Positions 30,227 through 40,718 of a stretch of 64,000 nt of DNA are shown piece by piece. The notes under the pieces were generated by a model, which made no database searches, had not been told where the DNA came from, and was given only the letters and a program-made list of their open reading frames with translations. The stretch is taken from NCBI RefSeq assembly GCF_020511155.1, contig NZ_CP041216.1:496001-560000 (forward strand). The letters are read 5' to 3'. This DNA comes from Shewanella glacialimarina (GTDB lineage Bacteria > Pseudomonadota > Gammaproteobacteria > Enterobacterales > Shewanellaceae). Numbering within the stretch: position 1 is the first letter of the stretch; every line of letters begins with the position of its first letter. The position numbers were made by a program, and so were the translations under genes.

Positions 30227-31399
30227 CTAGCTGCTAGCGTTAGCTGCGTGACGATAGCTTTGCATTGCCATCGTATTATCACCAAGCTGCTCTTGTACTT
30301 GCGCTAAAGCTAACCATCTAGTGCGACTTGGTGCAATTTGGCAGGCATTGTACCAATGTATTTTAGCTTGTTTAAAATCACGAGTTTGTAAGGCTAACTT
30401 AGCCAAACATTCTTGGTAACTGACAAGGTTTTCATGTGTTTGCTCAAATTTACTGAGCAGTTTTCGAATATCATTATCATGCGCGCTAGCTATCTCAGCT
30501 ACCGCATCGAATAAACTCTCAACAGGGTTAGACTTGAGGTGTTTAAAAAGCAGCTTTAATGCTTCATCTTTGCGTTGTAGCTTACATAATCCATAAAGAT
30601 AGGCTATTAAGGTTCGAACTTGATTCCGTTCAGATTTACTTAACCAGCCCCAACATTTATCAAGTTCACTTGCCGTTTTTTCAGCAGCTTGATTGATTAA
30701 ATGGATATTAGCTTGGGTCGTTATTTCGATAATTTCCTCATCGGAATAAACATGTCGCTTAGCTAAAGTAGGCATAATTAATTTAAGCGCTGCCCAGTCC
30801 TGTTGAGCCAGGTATAAATCGGCAGCCAACTTGATAACGGAATCTTTACTCTTGCTTGTTGGATCAAGTTCATTCAACAGGATACGGGCTTGAGTCAATT
30901 CGCCTTGTTTCAATAAATAGCGCGTATGAGTTGTTAATACAGCTTTTTTGGCTAAAGGATCTAATTGTGCTTTAGCAAGATAATCATCACGTTCAGTAGT
31001 TTTATGTTGATGTTGTGCGGCTCTTGCTGCAGCAAAATAATTAAGCGCAGGCAGCTCGCCATTTTCAGCACCTTTGACCATGGCTTTTTCGGCGGTGGGC
31101 CAATCCTCTTCTGCTAAGGCCAATGCACCCATTAAGGTTTGTTTTTTGGCTTGTTCAATACGCCAACGCTCAGGTAAATAGCGGCTACTTAACACTAAAG
31201 TTAATAGCAATATTAAGACTCTTTTAGTTAATGCTAAGCCAATATAAAAGGCTAATAATGCAAATAAACCAAAAGCTAAACTGGTTTCAATTTGATAGTC
31301 CCATATTGCGATATAAATATAGCCTTTGGTTTCTAAAAGGTACGGCGTGACACACAAACCTAATAGAATGATAATCACATAAGCCAACATTTTTATCAT
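30227..31399 (-). CDS. hemY: HemY-type tetratricopeptide membrane protein
   Basis: 390 residues with two N-terminal membrane helices (AYVIIILLGLCVTPYLL and the segment around FGLFALLAFYIGLAL), followed by a helical TPR-like cytoplasmic domain. This is the gammaproteobacterial HemY of the hem operon, not the protoporphyrinogen oxidase of the same name in Gram-positives. Its exact role is not settled; an accessory or scaffold role in heme synthesis is assumed. The start overlaps the hemX stop by 4 bases. Confidence 0.92.
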   Translation of the reverse strand: MIKMLAYVIIILLGLCVTPYLLETKGYIYIAIWDYQIETSLAFGLFALLAFYIGLALTKRVLILLLTLVLSSRYLPERWRIEQAKKQTLMGALALAEEDWPTAEKAMVKGAENGELPALNYFAAARAAQHQHKTTERDDYLAKAQLDPLAKKAVLTTHTRYLLKQGELTQARILLNELDPTSKSKDSVIKLAADLYLAQQDWAALKLIMPTLAKRHVYSDEEIIEITTQANIHLINQAAEKTASELDKCWGWLSKSERNQVRTLIAYLYGLCKLQRKDEALKLLFKHLKSNPVESLFDAVAEIASAHDNDIRKLLSKFEQTHENLVSYQECLAKLALQTRDFKQAKIHWYNACQIAPSRTRWLALAQVQEQLGDNTMAMQSYRHAANASS

Positions 31400-32604
31400 A
31401 GTGCTGGCTCCTCTTCAGGCATCATTTTCCCGTATGTCATTAATTGTTGTAACAGTGGAGTAGATTTAAATTGATAAGCATTCGCGGACTCAATAGAAAG
31501 CTGTGATAACACTTCTAGCTGAGCGAGCGTATTTTGGGTGCGACGATCACTGGTATCAAAATATTGTTTTACCCAACGATGAGCATAATTAATTGCACTG
31601 TGATAACCCTGTTGATCATAGTTGTGCAACGAAAACTGAGCTTGTAACAATTTCAGGCGTACATTTTCTACTAAATACCATTGTTGTTCTAATGGTAGTA
31701 GCGGTTCTAAATCAGTAGTTCGCTCGCGAATAGTAATAAAACCATCAATAAATTGCTTAAATGACTTAGATAAATTCGTTTGCCAGTCATCAATAGAATC
31801 AGAAAGAGGTTCAGCTAATTCATCCACGGCTAAATCTGTATCAGCTTGATTTAAGGGGAGGTTAGCCACTTGATCTATCACCGCATCAATGGCATACACT
31901 GCGCCTGCTACATCGGTCGTTTTAATCGAACGCGTTGCGGCGATATCCTGTGCAATAGCTTTACGCAGTTGATGTAATGCTGGATCTTTCATCGCTTCAA
32001 TGCGGTTATCGGCCGACTGCAATAAGCTGGCTGCAGTTTGAGGGTCTTTTTCAAGCCACAGTTTTCTACTTGCCATACGCACTAGATAATCAGCTTCAGA
32101 CGCCATCCAATGGTTTGGACTACGTTGAGCGACTATTGCAACTCGTTCTTGCAGTTGTTTTTGCGCCTGTTGCAGCACAGCCAACTGCTGATAAGCTTTT
32201 GCATCATTAACTTGTTGCTGTTCTAATTGGGCAATACGTTGGTTTGGTCCGGATAGTGACTGCTGTAATTCCTGCTTTAGTTTTTGATTGTTTGTTTCAA
32301 GCAGAGTTAATTCAGTATTTATCTCTTGTTGTTGATTTTGCTGGTTTTCTTGTTGTGAATTGAGTTGTAAATAAAGCCAATAACAACCAGCAATGGCCGT
32401 GCTAGCGGCCATCCAGCTAATAAAAATACTTAATCGAACCCACCATGAACTGCGTAATTTACGATGCCGACTTGAAGGGCCTGGTTGACGTTTTGGCGTA
32501 GGAGAGGCTGCTTTTGCAGCTTGAGGTGAGTCGCCCTTTGCCTGAGGTTTAGACACTACATCATGAGTATCAACTTCAGTGGATTCGAGTTTGTTATTTT
32601 CCAT
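31396..32604 (-). CDS. hemX: HemX-like membrane protein (uroporphyrinogen-III C-methyltransferase family by name only)
   Basis: 402 residues. A Pro/Lys/Ser-rich cytoplasmic N terminus precedes one membrane helix (LSIFISWMAASTAIAGCYWLY). A strongly predicted Gln-rich coiled coil follows, then a helical periplasmic domain. There is no SAM-binding methyltransferase fold despite the common database name. It sits between hemD (78-base gap) and hemY (4-base overlap) in the usual hemCDXY operon. Confidence 0.92.
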   Translation of the reverse strand: MENNKLESTEVDTHDVVSKPQAKGDSPQAAKAASPTPKRQPGPSSRHRKLRSSWWVRLSIFISWMAASTAIAGCYWLYLQLNSQQENQQNQQQEINTELTLLETNNQKLKQELQQSLSGPNQRIAQLEQQQVNDAKAYQQLAVLQQAQKQLQERVAIVAQRSPNHWMASEADYLVRMASRKLWLEKDPQTAASLLQSADNRIEAMKDPALHQLRKAIAQDIAATRSIKTTDVAGAVYAIDAVIDQVANLPLNQADTDLAVDELAEPLSDSIDDWQTNLSKSFKQFIDGFITIRERTTDLEPLLPLEQQWYLVENVRLKLLQAQFSLHNYDQQGYHSAINYAHRWVKQYFDTSDRRTQNTLAQLEVLSQLSIESANAYQFKSTPLLQQLMTYGKMMPEEEPAL

Positions 32605-32681
32605 GAACAGTCCTTGAAAGCAAAATACGACAAATTGATAGTGAAAGGCTCACTATCATTGAACAGTGTTAAATAGTGAAA

Positions 32682-33404
32682 TTACGCTGTTAAGCCCAAT
32701 GCGACAAGTATTGCCCGAGTATTTGCTCCATTTGCATTGGTTACTCTATGTAAACCTAATGCATTTGCCTGTAATTTCACACGATTACTTGGCACTATGA
32801 TATGACATGAATCTAACCATGCAAATAACTCTTTTGGAATTAACGCAATTAAATTGGTTAATATCTCACCACTAGTGACCACAATTGTGTTGATACCGAA
32901 ATCTACCCATTGTGAAACAACCTGTTGATTATCGAGTGTTGGCCGCGATCGTTGGTATACATCCCAATAGCTCACATTAGCCCCACGCAGTTCGAGTTGT
33001 TCAGCTATTGTTTCGCGTCCACCTGAGCCGCGGCAGATAATAAAGGATTGTTTATTAATATGTTGCAGCTGTGGTAATGATAAAAGCCCTTCACTGTCTT
33101 GGCTATTTTCTGGGGCAGAAAATACAGTCAAGTTGTATTGTTTTAATGCATCAGCCGTGGCTTGACCTACAGCAAAGTAGCGACATTGAGAGGGGAATAA
33201 TTTATGACGTTTTTCTGCAGTAAATGTCACCGCATTAGTGCTAATAAAAATGAGATTATCAACGTCATCAAAAAAAACAGGGGCTGGAAGGTGAGTCGCT
33301 TCTACACCTAGAAGTGGAGTGACTATATGAGCAACTTGATACTTATCAAGTTGCTCAATCATATCTTGATTACGACCTTCTGGACGTGTCAGCAAGACTT
33401 TCAT
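32682..33404 (-). CDS. hemD: Uroporphyrinogen-III synthase
   Basis: Cyclises hydroxymethylbilane, with inversion of ring D, to uroporphyrinogen III in heme and siroheme synthesis. About 240 residues from the ATG at 33404 (MKVLLTRPEG), which fits the family. An in-frame start at 33455 would run into hemC. Typical features: N-terminal LLTRPEGRN, FISTNAVTF and VVTSGEILTNL. It starts 10 bases after the hemC stop. Confidence 0.93.
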   Translation of the reverse strand: MKVLLTRPEGRNQDMIEQLDKYQVAHIVTPLLGVEATHLPAPVFFDDVDNLIFISTNAVTFTAEKRHKLFPSQCRYFAVGQATADALKQYNLTVFSAPENSQDSEGLLSLPQLQHINKQSFIICRGSGGRETIAEQLELRGANVSYWDVYQRSRPTLDNQQVVSQWVDFGINTIVVTSGEILTNLIALIPKELFAWLDSCHIIVPSNRVKLQANALGLHRVTNANGANTRAILVALGLTA

Positions 33405-33414
33405 ATTTGAGCCG

Positions 33415-34344
33415 TTACTGGGCGTAAACCGCATCAAGAATAGTTTTAGCACCACGACTTAATAAGTCATTCGCCAGTGCCTGCCCAAGCTCGATAGCCT
33501 GTGTTTTATCACCAGCGACCTGGCCAGTAATCACCTGGCTACCATCTGGATTACCCACTAATCCGCGAAGTGTTAAGGTGTCGCCGATAATTTCGGCATA
33601 GGCGCCAATAGGAACCTGACAACCGCCCTCCAGGCGAGTATTCATTGCGCGCTCTGCTAATACACGATAACGGGTTTCTAAATGCTCAAGTGGTGCTAAT
33701 AAGTTTTTTACTCGCTCATCATTAGTGCGGCACTCAATACCAACAGCACCTTGACCGTTTGCGGGTAATGACTCTTCAGCTGAAATAAAACTGGCAATAC
33801 GTTGCGTTAACTTGAGGCGAATTAAGCCTGCAGCAGCAAGAATAATTGCATCATAATCACCACTGTCTAGCTTGGCCAAACGGGTACCGACATTACCGCG
33901 TAAATCTTTGATCACTAAATCAGGACGGGCGGCACGAATTTGACATTGACGACGAAGACTTGAAGTACCTACAACAGCGCCTTGTGGCAATTCGCTGATA
34001 CTTTTACAGCTATTTGATACAAATGCATCGCGGGGATCTTCTCGCTCACAAATTACTTGTAAGCCTAGTCCCTCAGGGAAGTCTACGGGCACGTCTTTCA
34101 TTGAATGCACTGCAATATCAGCACGGTCTTCCAACATGGCAACTTCAAGTTCTTTGACAAAAAGCCCTTTACCACCCACTTTAGCTAATGGTGTGTCTAA
34201 AATAACATCGCCTTTAGTGCTCATTGGCAGTAGCTCAACAATCAAGCCTGGATGAATGCGTTCTAATTCAGCTTTTACAAACTCAGCTTGCCACATTGCC
34301 AGTGGACTTTTACGCGTTGCAATACGAATAGTGTTTTCAGACAT
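33415..34344 (-). CDS. hemC: Porphobilinogen deaminase (hydroxymethylbilane synthase)
   Basis: Polymerises four porphobilinogen units to hydroxymethylbilane. The dipyrromethane cofactor Cys lies in [11 protein letters not shown]. With the start at 34344 ([16 protein letters not shown]) this is residue 242, the same number as in E. coli, so this start is preferred over the ATG two codons upstream (34350). Other signatures are [23 protein letters not shown] and [10 protein letters not shown]. First gene of hemCDXY, divergent from cyaA. Confidence 0.97.
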   Translation of the reverse strand: MSENTIRIATRKSPLAMWQAEFVKAELERIHPGLIVELLPMSTKGDVILDTPLAKVGGKGLFVKELEVAMLEDRADIAVHSMKDVPVDFPEGLGLQVICEREDPRDAFVSNSCKSISELPQGAVVGTSSLRRQCQIRAARPDLVIKDLRGNVGTRLAKLDSGDYDAIILAAAGLIRLKLTQRIASFISAEESLPANGQGAVGIECRTNDERVKNLLAPLEHLETRYRVLAERAMNTRLEGGCQVPIGAYAEIIGDTLTLRGLVGNPDGSQVITGQVAGDKTQAIELGQALANDLLSRGAKTILDAVYAQ

Positions 34345-34796
34345 GGCCATATTTATCCATCAACTAACAGTAATTGCGCTAATGCTAACATTGGATTAAG
34401 GAGTTTGTCATAACTGTATTGAAATTGTTTGAAGTTGCACGATGATTTTATCATTTGGCCTTAATCCACTTAAGTTAGGGGGGCAATAAAGCAAAATAAT
34501 ACAGAGACTATTTTAACGGACATAGATGCGGCTGCTTAGCCCTATTTAAGCTTATTTTAATGCTATAAGCGGTTAAATTAGCATTAAGCGCTTATTTGGT
34601 AGCCAATCGAAGTTATTATCTGAATTCGGGGGGCTTTAGTTTTGTTCTAAGACCTTTGGTCAGATTGCTAAAATTGAATTTGGTGTTAACCTTGTCACAT
34701 TGAATAGATTTTTTTGATATAGATCACTCTCGTGCATCCATATGAGTTAAAAGCTATGGTTTGAGCGATTAAAGTTGCTAGGTGAGTGGTTTAAGG
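34345..34796. other. hemC-cyaA divergent intergenic region
   Basis: About 450 bases without a gene, holding the divergent promoters of hemC (-) and cyaA (+). Apart from the CRP-like site listed separately I see no hairpin with a T-run or other strong signal. Confidence 0.5.
34692..34728 (+). promoter_or_regulatory. Candidate cyaA promoter overlapped by a CRP-like site
   Basis: TTTGA (34713-34717), a 6-base spacer, then TCACT (34724-34728) matches the CRP pattern TGTGA-N6-TCACA with two mismatches. A TTGTCA hexamer at 34692-34697 could be the -35, with the CRP site covering the -10 region. CRP-cAMP repression of cyaA from such a site is known in E. coli. By analogy this would be feedback control of cAMP synthesis. 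Confidence 0.5.
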
Positions 34797-37238
34797 ATGG
34801 AGTCTTTGCACGATTTACCCGATTCAAATACTGACAATACTAGCGCAATTTATCGTGCTGAAAAATTGAATTCGTTGAGGTTACAACGAGTTAAATTAAC
34901 CTTGCCTGAGCAACAATATCAGTTGTTTTTGCTTATACCTTATCTTTTACAGATTAATGCAATTCAATTGCCCGGTTTTATCGATGCAGTAACGCCATCG
35001 GGAATTTGTGATTTCAATTTTTCATCTGTACTCGAGCAAGCGTGTCAAGCTGTCGGCGTACCATATATATCAACAGTGTCTGAGCAACCCTATGCATTTG
35101 AAGGCATTTACGCCATGGGAAGCTCATCCAGTTTTGGCCAAAACCTCAATAGTGATGTTGACATCTGGTTAGTGCATCACATTACGTTGAGCCAAGCAGA
35201 TATAGACCGACTCCGTGCAAAAGTTTCTCATTTAACCGCTTGGTTTGTTCAATTTGATTTTGAAGTGAACTTTTATCTTATTCACCCTAACCAGTTCCGT
35301 GAATGCAGTTTGTATGAAAACTGCCAACCATTGGGTGAAGAGCACAGTGGGTCGGTTCAGCATTGGTTGTTATTGGAAGAGTTTTATCGCACTCATATTC
35401 GATTAGCCGGCAAATATGTTGCTTGGTGGCCGGAAGCGACTGGCGATGCATTGCTGTTTTTAGGTGACTTGAAAAACTTGCCTGCCAGCGAGTATTTTGG
35501 CGCATCTTTGTGGCAGCTATATAAAGGCCTTAATAAGCCGCATAAAGCGCTCTTGAAAGTATTATTACTTGAAGTTTATGCTAGCGAGTATCCGCAAAAT
35601 CATATGGCCACAGAAGAAGTTTGGCAATATTGTTTAAATGATAATTTCTCTGACGATAATGATGCCTACCTTATTCTATATCAACGTATAGAGCATTATT
35701 TGTTATCTCGCCGAGAAGTTAAAAGGCTTGAAATTGTACGACGCTGTTTTTACCTTAAATGCGGTATCGCATTATCTGAACCACAACAAACACAGCATGA
35801 TTGGCGCTATCAAAAACTCACAGATTTAACGGTGGATTGGTGTTGGCCAAGTAGTCTACTAGTCACTTTAGACAATGCGACAAACTGGCATTCTGGTCAG
35901 TTACAATGGTTTAATCAGCAGTTAAATGAGTTGCTGCTTGCTAGCTATAAAAACCTGCTTCAATTTGCTTCTAAACATGAACTTAGCGATCGTATGAGAG
36001 TTGAAGAGCTTTGCCTATTAGCGCGTAAGTTGCATGGTTTTTTCAGTGATGCCCCCCATACTTTACCCCCGCTTAATCCACTGTGGAGTCAAAATGTAAG
36101 TGAACCAGAGCTTGCGGTATGGTTTTCAAAAAAGAAGTCCCAATATCAATTATTTAGGGGCGTCAGTAACGCGGATAAACTCATCGGACAGCAGGCATTG
36201 TTTGTTGGAAAAACAGATGTAGATGTGGTGGCTTGGGCGGTGATGAATGGTTTGGTTACCGACAGAACATATTGGTATAGCATTGGGCGAAATAAAGCCT
36301 ATGCCACCAAATTAGCACGCCTAGCCAAAGGGCTAATGCAAAATGTTAACCATACGATTGAAGTGACTAAAAGCCATTTATGCCAACCTTGGTTTTATCA
36401 GCACATCATTGTTATCGCCAATATGGATAATGATGTAACTGAGCAATGGCATGGACAGGAGATCATGGTCGATTATATGAATGGTGATATTTTGTCGCTA
36501 GGCCGTGATAAGAAAAATATGTTATCGAGTATTGATATTATCAGCTTAAATAGTTGGGGTGAGTGGCACAGCCACCGATTTGAAGGTGAAGTAGCGGTGC
36601 TAGAGGCGCTATCTTTTTTAGTGCTAGGATTGAAACGCGCTAATGCACAAAGTCAGTTATCGGTATTATCCTGTTCAACTAAGTTGGTCAAACAAATTCA
36701 GGACCAACTTATGCAATTACTGAAATTATGTCATCAAACCATTCAAAACGTCAGTGACAGCCAAACACTGCTCATTGAGCTCAATATGGGCAGTCAAAAA
36801 TACGGTCTACATTTCAATTCTTTGGGTATGGTTTATAACGTATTAGCGAGCTCTAGAAACATGTTTCACTATAACAGGCCACGTTTAGTGACTCACCTAC
36901 CACGTCCTGAACTTAATAATGAGCCATTTTCAACGGTGCCAGTAATTATTCAACGTTATATAGCTCATGGTGCAAAACAGTTTTTTTTACGACAATTAAG
37001 CGATAAGTTGGAAGTTATTCTTGTCGATGAAACTAATATACTGACCCATAGCGTGCACGACAATATGACTATAAGCCAATTAGTGAGCCAGCAGAGTTTA
37101 AGTTTTGTGAAAGACAGTCACTGCGATCAGCAAGCATTTTTTAATATGCCGCAATTCTTTCGGTTAGTGAGAAAAGAGGGCTCATTGAAGGTCGAACCTT
37201 TTGGCGTAACGGAAGATGAAATGGGCTCAGCGTTCTAG
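34797..37238 (+). CDS. cyaA: Class I adenylate cyclase
   Basis: Makes cAMP for CRP control of catabolism; in Shewanella, also of anaerobic respiration. About 813 residues. The N-terminal catalytic domain has the nucleotidyltransferase motif MGSSSSFGQNLNSDVDIW near residue 110, as in enterobacterial CyaA. The C-terminal half is the regulatory domain, more diverged. The ATG at 34797 has TAGGTGAG about 10 bases upstream; an in-frame GTG at 34782 is an alternative. Divergent from hemC and convergent with cyaY. Confidence 0.96.
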   Translation: MESLHDLPDSNTDNTSAIYRAEKLNSLRLQRVKLTLPEQQYQLFLLIPYLLQINAIQLPGFIDAVTPSGICDFNFSSVLEQACQAVGVPYISTVSEQPYAFEGIYAMGSSSSFGQNLNSDVDIWLVHHITLSQADIDRLRAKVSHLTAWFVQFDFEVNFYLIHPNQFRECSLYENCQPLGEEHSGSVQHWLLLEEFYRTHIRLAGKYVAWWPEATGDALLFLGDLKNLPASEYFGASLWQLYKGLNKPHKALLKVLLLEVYASEYPQNHMATEEVWQYCLNDNFSDDNDAYLILYQRIEHYLLSRREVKRLEIVRRCFYLKCGIALSEPQQTQHDWRYQKLTDLTVDWCWPSSLLVTLDNATNWHSGQLQWFNQQLNELLLASYKNLLQFASKHELSDRMRVEELCLLARKLHGFFSDAPHTLPPLNPLWSQNVSEPELAVWFSKKKSQYQLFRGVSNADKLIGQQALFVGKTDVDVVAWAVMNGLVTDRTYWYSIGRNKAYATKLARLAKGLMQNVNHTIEVTKSHLCQPWFYQHIIVIANMDNDVTEQWHGQEIMVDYMNGDILSLGRDKKNMLSSIDIISLNSWGEWHSHRFEGEVAVLEALSFLVLGLKRANAQSQLSVLSCSTKLVKQIQDQLMQLLKLCHQTIQNVSDSQTLLIELNMGSQKYGLHFNSLGMVYNVLASSRNMFHYNRPRLVTHLPRPELNNEPFSTVPVIIQRYIAHGAKQFFLRQLSDKLEVILVDETNILTHSVHDNMTISQLVSQQSLSFVKDSHCDQQAFFNMPQFFRLVRKEGSLKVEPFGVTEDEMGSAF

Positions 37239-37265
37239 CTAAACCCATTAACAGTGGTAATAGGA

Positions 37266-37595
37266 TTAAATGGTAATCACTATTCCACCTTGCTTAGCAA
37301 TTGAATCTAGTACAAATGGCACAAAATCAATGTTATTACGGGTATCTAACCATTTACCATTTTGGTAAGCAAAGTGGTATCCACCAGTGATGGTCGCTAA
37401 CCAGATCTCGTGCAAAGGTTCTTGCTTGTTGATCACAATTTGCGAACCATCTTCAAAGGTCAATTGCACTAGATTTCCGCTGTAATTGATGTCTACATCC
37501 GCGTCTTGTTCGTCAATAGCGGTTTCAATAGCGTTATCGATTGCGCTGAATATTTCATCAGCTAATTGGTGAAACTCTGTATCTGTCATAGCCAT
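37266..37595 (-). CDS. cyaY: Frataxin-like iron donor/regulator CyaY
   Basis: 109 residues. It has the acidic first helix of frataxins ([23 protein letters not shown]) and the conserved beta-sheet signature ([18 protein letters not shown], ending in WLDTR). It binds iron and modulates the IscS-IscU Fe-S assembly complex in the cytoplasm. It is convergent with cyaA (27 bases) and divergent from lptM across 67 bases, the classic cyaA-cyaY-lptM arrangement. Confidence 0.96.
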   Translation of the reverse strand: MAMTDTEFHQLADEIFSAIDNAIETAIDEQDADVDINYSGNLVQLTFEDGSQIVINKQEPLHEIWLATITGGYHFAYQNGKWLDTRNNIDFVPFVLDSIAKQGGIVITI

Positions 37596-37662
37596 GCATT
37601 TCTATCCTTTGCTTTCTGCGAGATGAATGCGATTATAAGGCCATAATTGATCAGATGCACAG

Positions 37663-37851
37663 ATGTTGAGAAAAATGAGACTGCTTTTATTACTTTTGCT
37701 TGCTAGCCTAGTGCTAAGCGCCTGTGGTCAGAAAGGGCCTTTATACAAAACTCCCGCGCAGGAAGATAATAAAATTTCCGCAGCGCCAATTACGGCTGAC
37801 TTAGAAACACTACCAGCGGGATCAGACTCAACAGCTGATATACAGCAATAA
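37663..37851 (+). CDS. lptM: LptM (YifL-type) small lipoprotein
   Basis: 62 residues: a short lipoprotein signal with lipobox LSAC followed by the family motif GQKGPLY. In E. coli this lipoprotein assists maturation of the LptD-LptE lipopolysaccharide translocon. The rest is a short polar tail. It lies 15 bases before lysA, as is usual in gammaproteobacteria. Confidence 0.93.
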   Translation: MLRKMRLLLLLLLASLVLSACGQKGPLYKTPAQEDNKISAAPITADLETLPAGSDSTADIQQ

Positions 37852-37866
37852 TATAGGAAACGTATT

Positions 37867-39111
37867 GTGGATTTTTTTACTTATCAAGACAGTCATTTAT
37901 TTGCCGAAGGTTGCGACGTCAGTGCATTAGCCAAAAAATATGGTACGCCACTGTATATTTATTCCCGCGCAACGCTAGAGCGCCATTGGCATGCTTTTGA
38001 TAAGGCTGTCGCTAATCATCCTCATTTGGTTTGCTATGCCGTAAAAGCTAATTCTAACTTAGGAGTGCTCAATGCCCTAGCTCGCCTGGGCAGTGGTTTT
38101 GATATTGTATCTGGTGGTGAATTGTCACGCGTTTTACAAGCAGGTGGTGACCCTAAAAAAGTAGTCTTTTCGGGAGTGGGTAAAACCATTACTGAGATGG
38201 AGCAGGCATTAAAAATCGGTATTTATTGTTTTAATGTTGAATCAAGTGCCGAGCTTGAGCTATTAAATGAGGTTGCTGGCCGTTTAGGTAAAATCGCGCC
38301 GGTATCATTGCGGGTTAATCCTGATGTTGATGCAGGTACCCACCCTTATATTTCTACCGGCTTAAAAGAAAATAAGTTTGGTATTGCCATGGAAGAAGCT
38401 GAGCAAGTTTTTGCCCGCGCAGCTGAGTTACCGCACTTACATGTTAAAGGGGTAGATTGCCATATTGGCTCGCAGTTAACTGAACTAAAACCGTTTTTAG
38501 ATGCGATGGATCGTATGCTGTCTTTGATAGACCGCTTAGCTGAGCAAGGCATAGTGATTGAGCATTTTGATGTGGGTGGTGGCTTAGGTGTGCCTTATAA
38601 TAATGAAACACCTCCTCACCCAGACGCTTACGCCGCTGCGTTACTTGAACGGCTAGGGCAACGCCCGATAAAGTTGATTTTCGAACCTGGCCGAGCCATT
38701 GCTGCAAATGCGGGTATTTTTGTCACTGAAGTGTTATTCCTCAAAGAAAACAGCGACAAACGCTTTGCCATTGTTGATGGTGCTATGAATGACTTAATTC
38801 GTCCATCGCTTTATAGTGCGTGGCAGAATATTATTCCTGTTAACCAAACTGATGCACCAACCCAAGCTTATGATGTGGTTGGCCCAGTGTGTGAAACCGG
38901 CGACTTTTTAGGTAAAGACAGACAATTAGCGGTTAAAGCTGGCGACTTGTTAGCAGTGCGTTCAAGTGGTGCATATGGCTTTGTGATGTCATCTAATTAT
39001 AATTCTCGTCCACGGGTGGCAGAAGTGATGGTTGATGGCGAACAAGATATACTGGTGCGTGAGCGTGAAACCGTGGCGCAACTTTGGCAAGGTGAACACC
39101 TGCTACCTTAA
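37867..39111 (+). CDS. lysA: Diaminopimelate decarboxylase
   Basis: Last step of lysine synthesis: PLP-dependent decarboxylation of meso-diaminopimelate. 414 residues. The PLP lysine is Lys60 in YAVKANSNL. Other signatures are HIGSQ, the glycine-rich phosphate loop DVGGGLGVPY, EPGRAI, and GPVCETGDF near the C terminus. GTG start with AGGAAA upstream. Followed by dapF, which makes its substrate. Confidence 0.97.
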   Translation: MDFFTYQDSHLFAEGCDVSALAKKYGTPLYIYSRATLERHWHAFDKAVANHPHLVCYAVKANSNLGVLNALARLGSGFDIVSGGELSRVLQAGGDPKKVVFSGVGKTITEMEQALKIGIYCFNVESSAELELLNEVAGRLGKIAPVSLRVNPDVDAGTHPYISTGLKENKFGIAMEEAEQVFARAAELPHLHVKGVDCHIGSQLTELKPFLDAMDRMLSLIDRLAEQGIVIEHFDVGGGLGVPYNNETPPHPDAYAAALLERLGQRPIKLIFEPGRAIAANAGIFVTEVLFLKENSDKRFAIVDGAMNDLIRPSLYSAWQNIIPVNQTDAPTQAYDVVGPVCETGDFLGKDRQLAVKAGDLLAVRSSGAYGFVMSSNYNSRPRVAEVMVDGEQDILVRERETVAQLWQGEHLLP

Positions 39112-39136
39112 TGAGTAAATGGAAAAGGAAACACCT

Positions 39137-39964
39137 TTGATTCAATTCACTAAAATGCATGGGCTAGGCAATGATTTTATGGTCGTTGATGGTATTACCC
39201 AAAATGTATTTTTTTCGCCAGAGCAAATACGTCGATTAGCTAATCGAAATTTTGGGATCGGTTTTGATCAATTATTATTGGTCGAGCCGCCCTATGATCC
39301 CGATTTAGATTTCCATTACCGTATTTTTAATGCCGATGGTAGCGAAGTTGAGCAATGTGGTAATGGTGCGCGATGCTTCGCTCGTTTTGTGCGTAATAAA
39401 GGCTTAACCAATAAGAATAAAATTCGGGTGAGTACCAGCTCAGGTAAAATAACCCTGCGTATTGAGCGAGATGGTTTAGTCACAGTCAATATGGGCGTAC
39501 CTGTCACTGACCCGAACCACATTCCGTTTAAAGCTAAAAAGAGTGAAAAAACCTATTTACTGCAAACCCCGATGCAAACTTTTTTATGTGGTGCTGTGTC
39601 AATGGGCAACCCACATTGCGTGCTTGAAGTGGAAGATGTAGAAAATGCCGCAGTTGCGGAAATAGGTGCCATGTTAACCAACCATGAGCGATTCCCAAAA
39701 GGGGTTAATGTCGGCTTTATGCAAGTCATAAGCCCAAGCCATATTAAGCTTAGGGTTTATGAGCGTGGCGCTGCAGAAACACTTGCTTGTGGCACTGGCG
39801 CCTGTGCCGCTGTTGCTGTGGGTATACTGCAAGATAAGTTAGACAATGAAGTGCGCGTAGACTTACCCGGTGGTTCATTAACCATTAATTGGGAAGGTGA
39901 AGGTAAGTCGTTGTGGATGACAGGCCCTGCTGAACATGTATATGATGGTCAAATACAGCTGTAA
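39137..39964 (+). CDS. dapF: Diaminopimelate epimerase
   Basis: Interconverts LL- and meso-diaminopimelate for lysine and peptidoglycan. The catalytic cysteines are in EQCGNGARC and [10 protein letters not shown]. With the TTG start at 39137 ([18 protein letters not shown] eight bases upstream) the protein is 275 residues with cysteines at 74 and 218, matching the family. An ATG at 39119 would add six residues and is the alternative. Confidence 0.95.
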   Translation: MIQFTKMHGLGNDFMVVDGITQNVFFSPEQIRRLANRNFGIGFDQLLLVEPPYDPDLDFHYRIFNADGSEVEQCGNGARCFARFVRNKGLTNKNKIRVSTSSGKITLRIERDGLVTVNMGVPVTDPNHIPFKAKKSEKTYLLQTPMQTFLCGAVSMGNPHCVLEVEDVENAAVAEIGAMLTNHERFPKGVNVGFMQVISPSHIKLRVYERGAAETLACGTGACAAVAVGILQDKLDNEVRVDLPGGSLTINWEGEGKSLWMTGPAEHVYDGQIQL

Positions 39965-39986
39965 TATTTAGGTAGATTAAATTTTT

Positions 39987-40718
39987 ATGAGTGAGATAAC
40001 GTCAGCCGCTGATGTGGCATCAAACCAAGATTCATTATCAGACGCACTATCGGGTATCGATGCAATCGGTCAAGATTTAGGCGCTGAAATGTTGGCGAAC
40101 TTTCGTAACCAAGTGCTAGATGAAAATCTAGTGCGTGATTATTTACTCGACAACCCTGAGTTTTTCAATCGTCATCCTGAGTTACTGATTGCGCTTCGGT
40201 TGAATCATCATGAGCGTGGCGCGGTATCACTGGTTGAGCGTAGACAAGAAATACTGCGCCAAAAAGTGACTCAGCTCGAAGAAGAAATTACTGCGCTAAT
40301 GAATGTGGCAAAGCAGAATGAACGTATATTTATGTTTAATAATGAATTGTCATTTCAATTATTGGCTTGTAAGGAGCTAAGTGAACTTAGGCAAACCTTG
40401 TTTGAAGGGTTAAAGGCTGAGTTTGGCTTTACCCATGTGCGTTTAATTACCGTTCATGATATTGACAGTGAATTAGCTAACATTTGGCGTCATCGCATTC
40501 AAAATAATTACTATTTTGGCCGACTAACTCAGTCAGAATCAAAACGCTTATTTGGCAGTGAAGTTGGCTCTGTTGCGTTAACTAGACTATCGGATGAAAA
40601 TGGCCAGGTCATATTTGCCATAGCTAGCGCCGATGCCGCTCACTTTCACCCCAATATGGACTCTTTACTATTAAGCCAATTACGTCGTTTACTCAGCCAT
40701 TTATTAGCAACATTTTAA
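39987..40718 (+). CDS. DUF484 family protein
   Basis: 243 residues. It has the typical DUF484 opening (VRDYLLDNPEFFNRHPELL), a coiled coil (ILRQKVTQLEEEI) and a GAF-like C-terminal half. This family almost always sits between dapF and xerC. Its function is unknown; a GAF-like fold suggests binding of a small ligand. It follows dapF by 22 bases in an apparent operon. Confidence 0.93.
   Translation: MSEITSAADVASNQDSLSDALSGIDAIGQDLGAEMLANFRNQVLDENLVRDYLLDNPEFFNRHPELLIALRLNHHERGAVSLVERRQEILRQKVTQLEEEITALMNVAKQNERIFMFNNELSFQLLACKELSELRQTLFEGLKAEFGFTHVRLITVHDIDSELANIWRHRIQNNYYFGRLTQSESKRLFGSEVGSVALTRLSDENGQVIFAIASADAAHFHPNMDSLLLSQLRRLLSHLLATF

Noticed and set aside
32637..32657. Hairpin GATAGTGA/TCACTATC between hemD and hemX as a terminator
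   Set aside because: No T-run follows on the minus strand and hemD-hemX is a conserved operon junction. It is at most a weak attenuating or stabilising structure.
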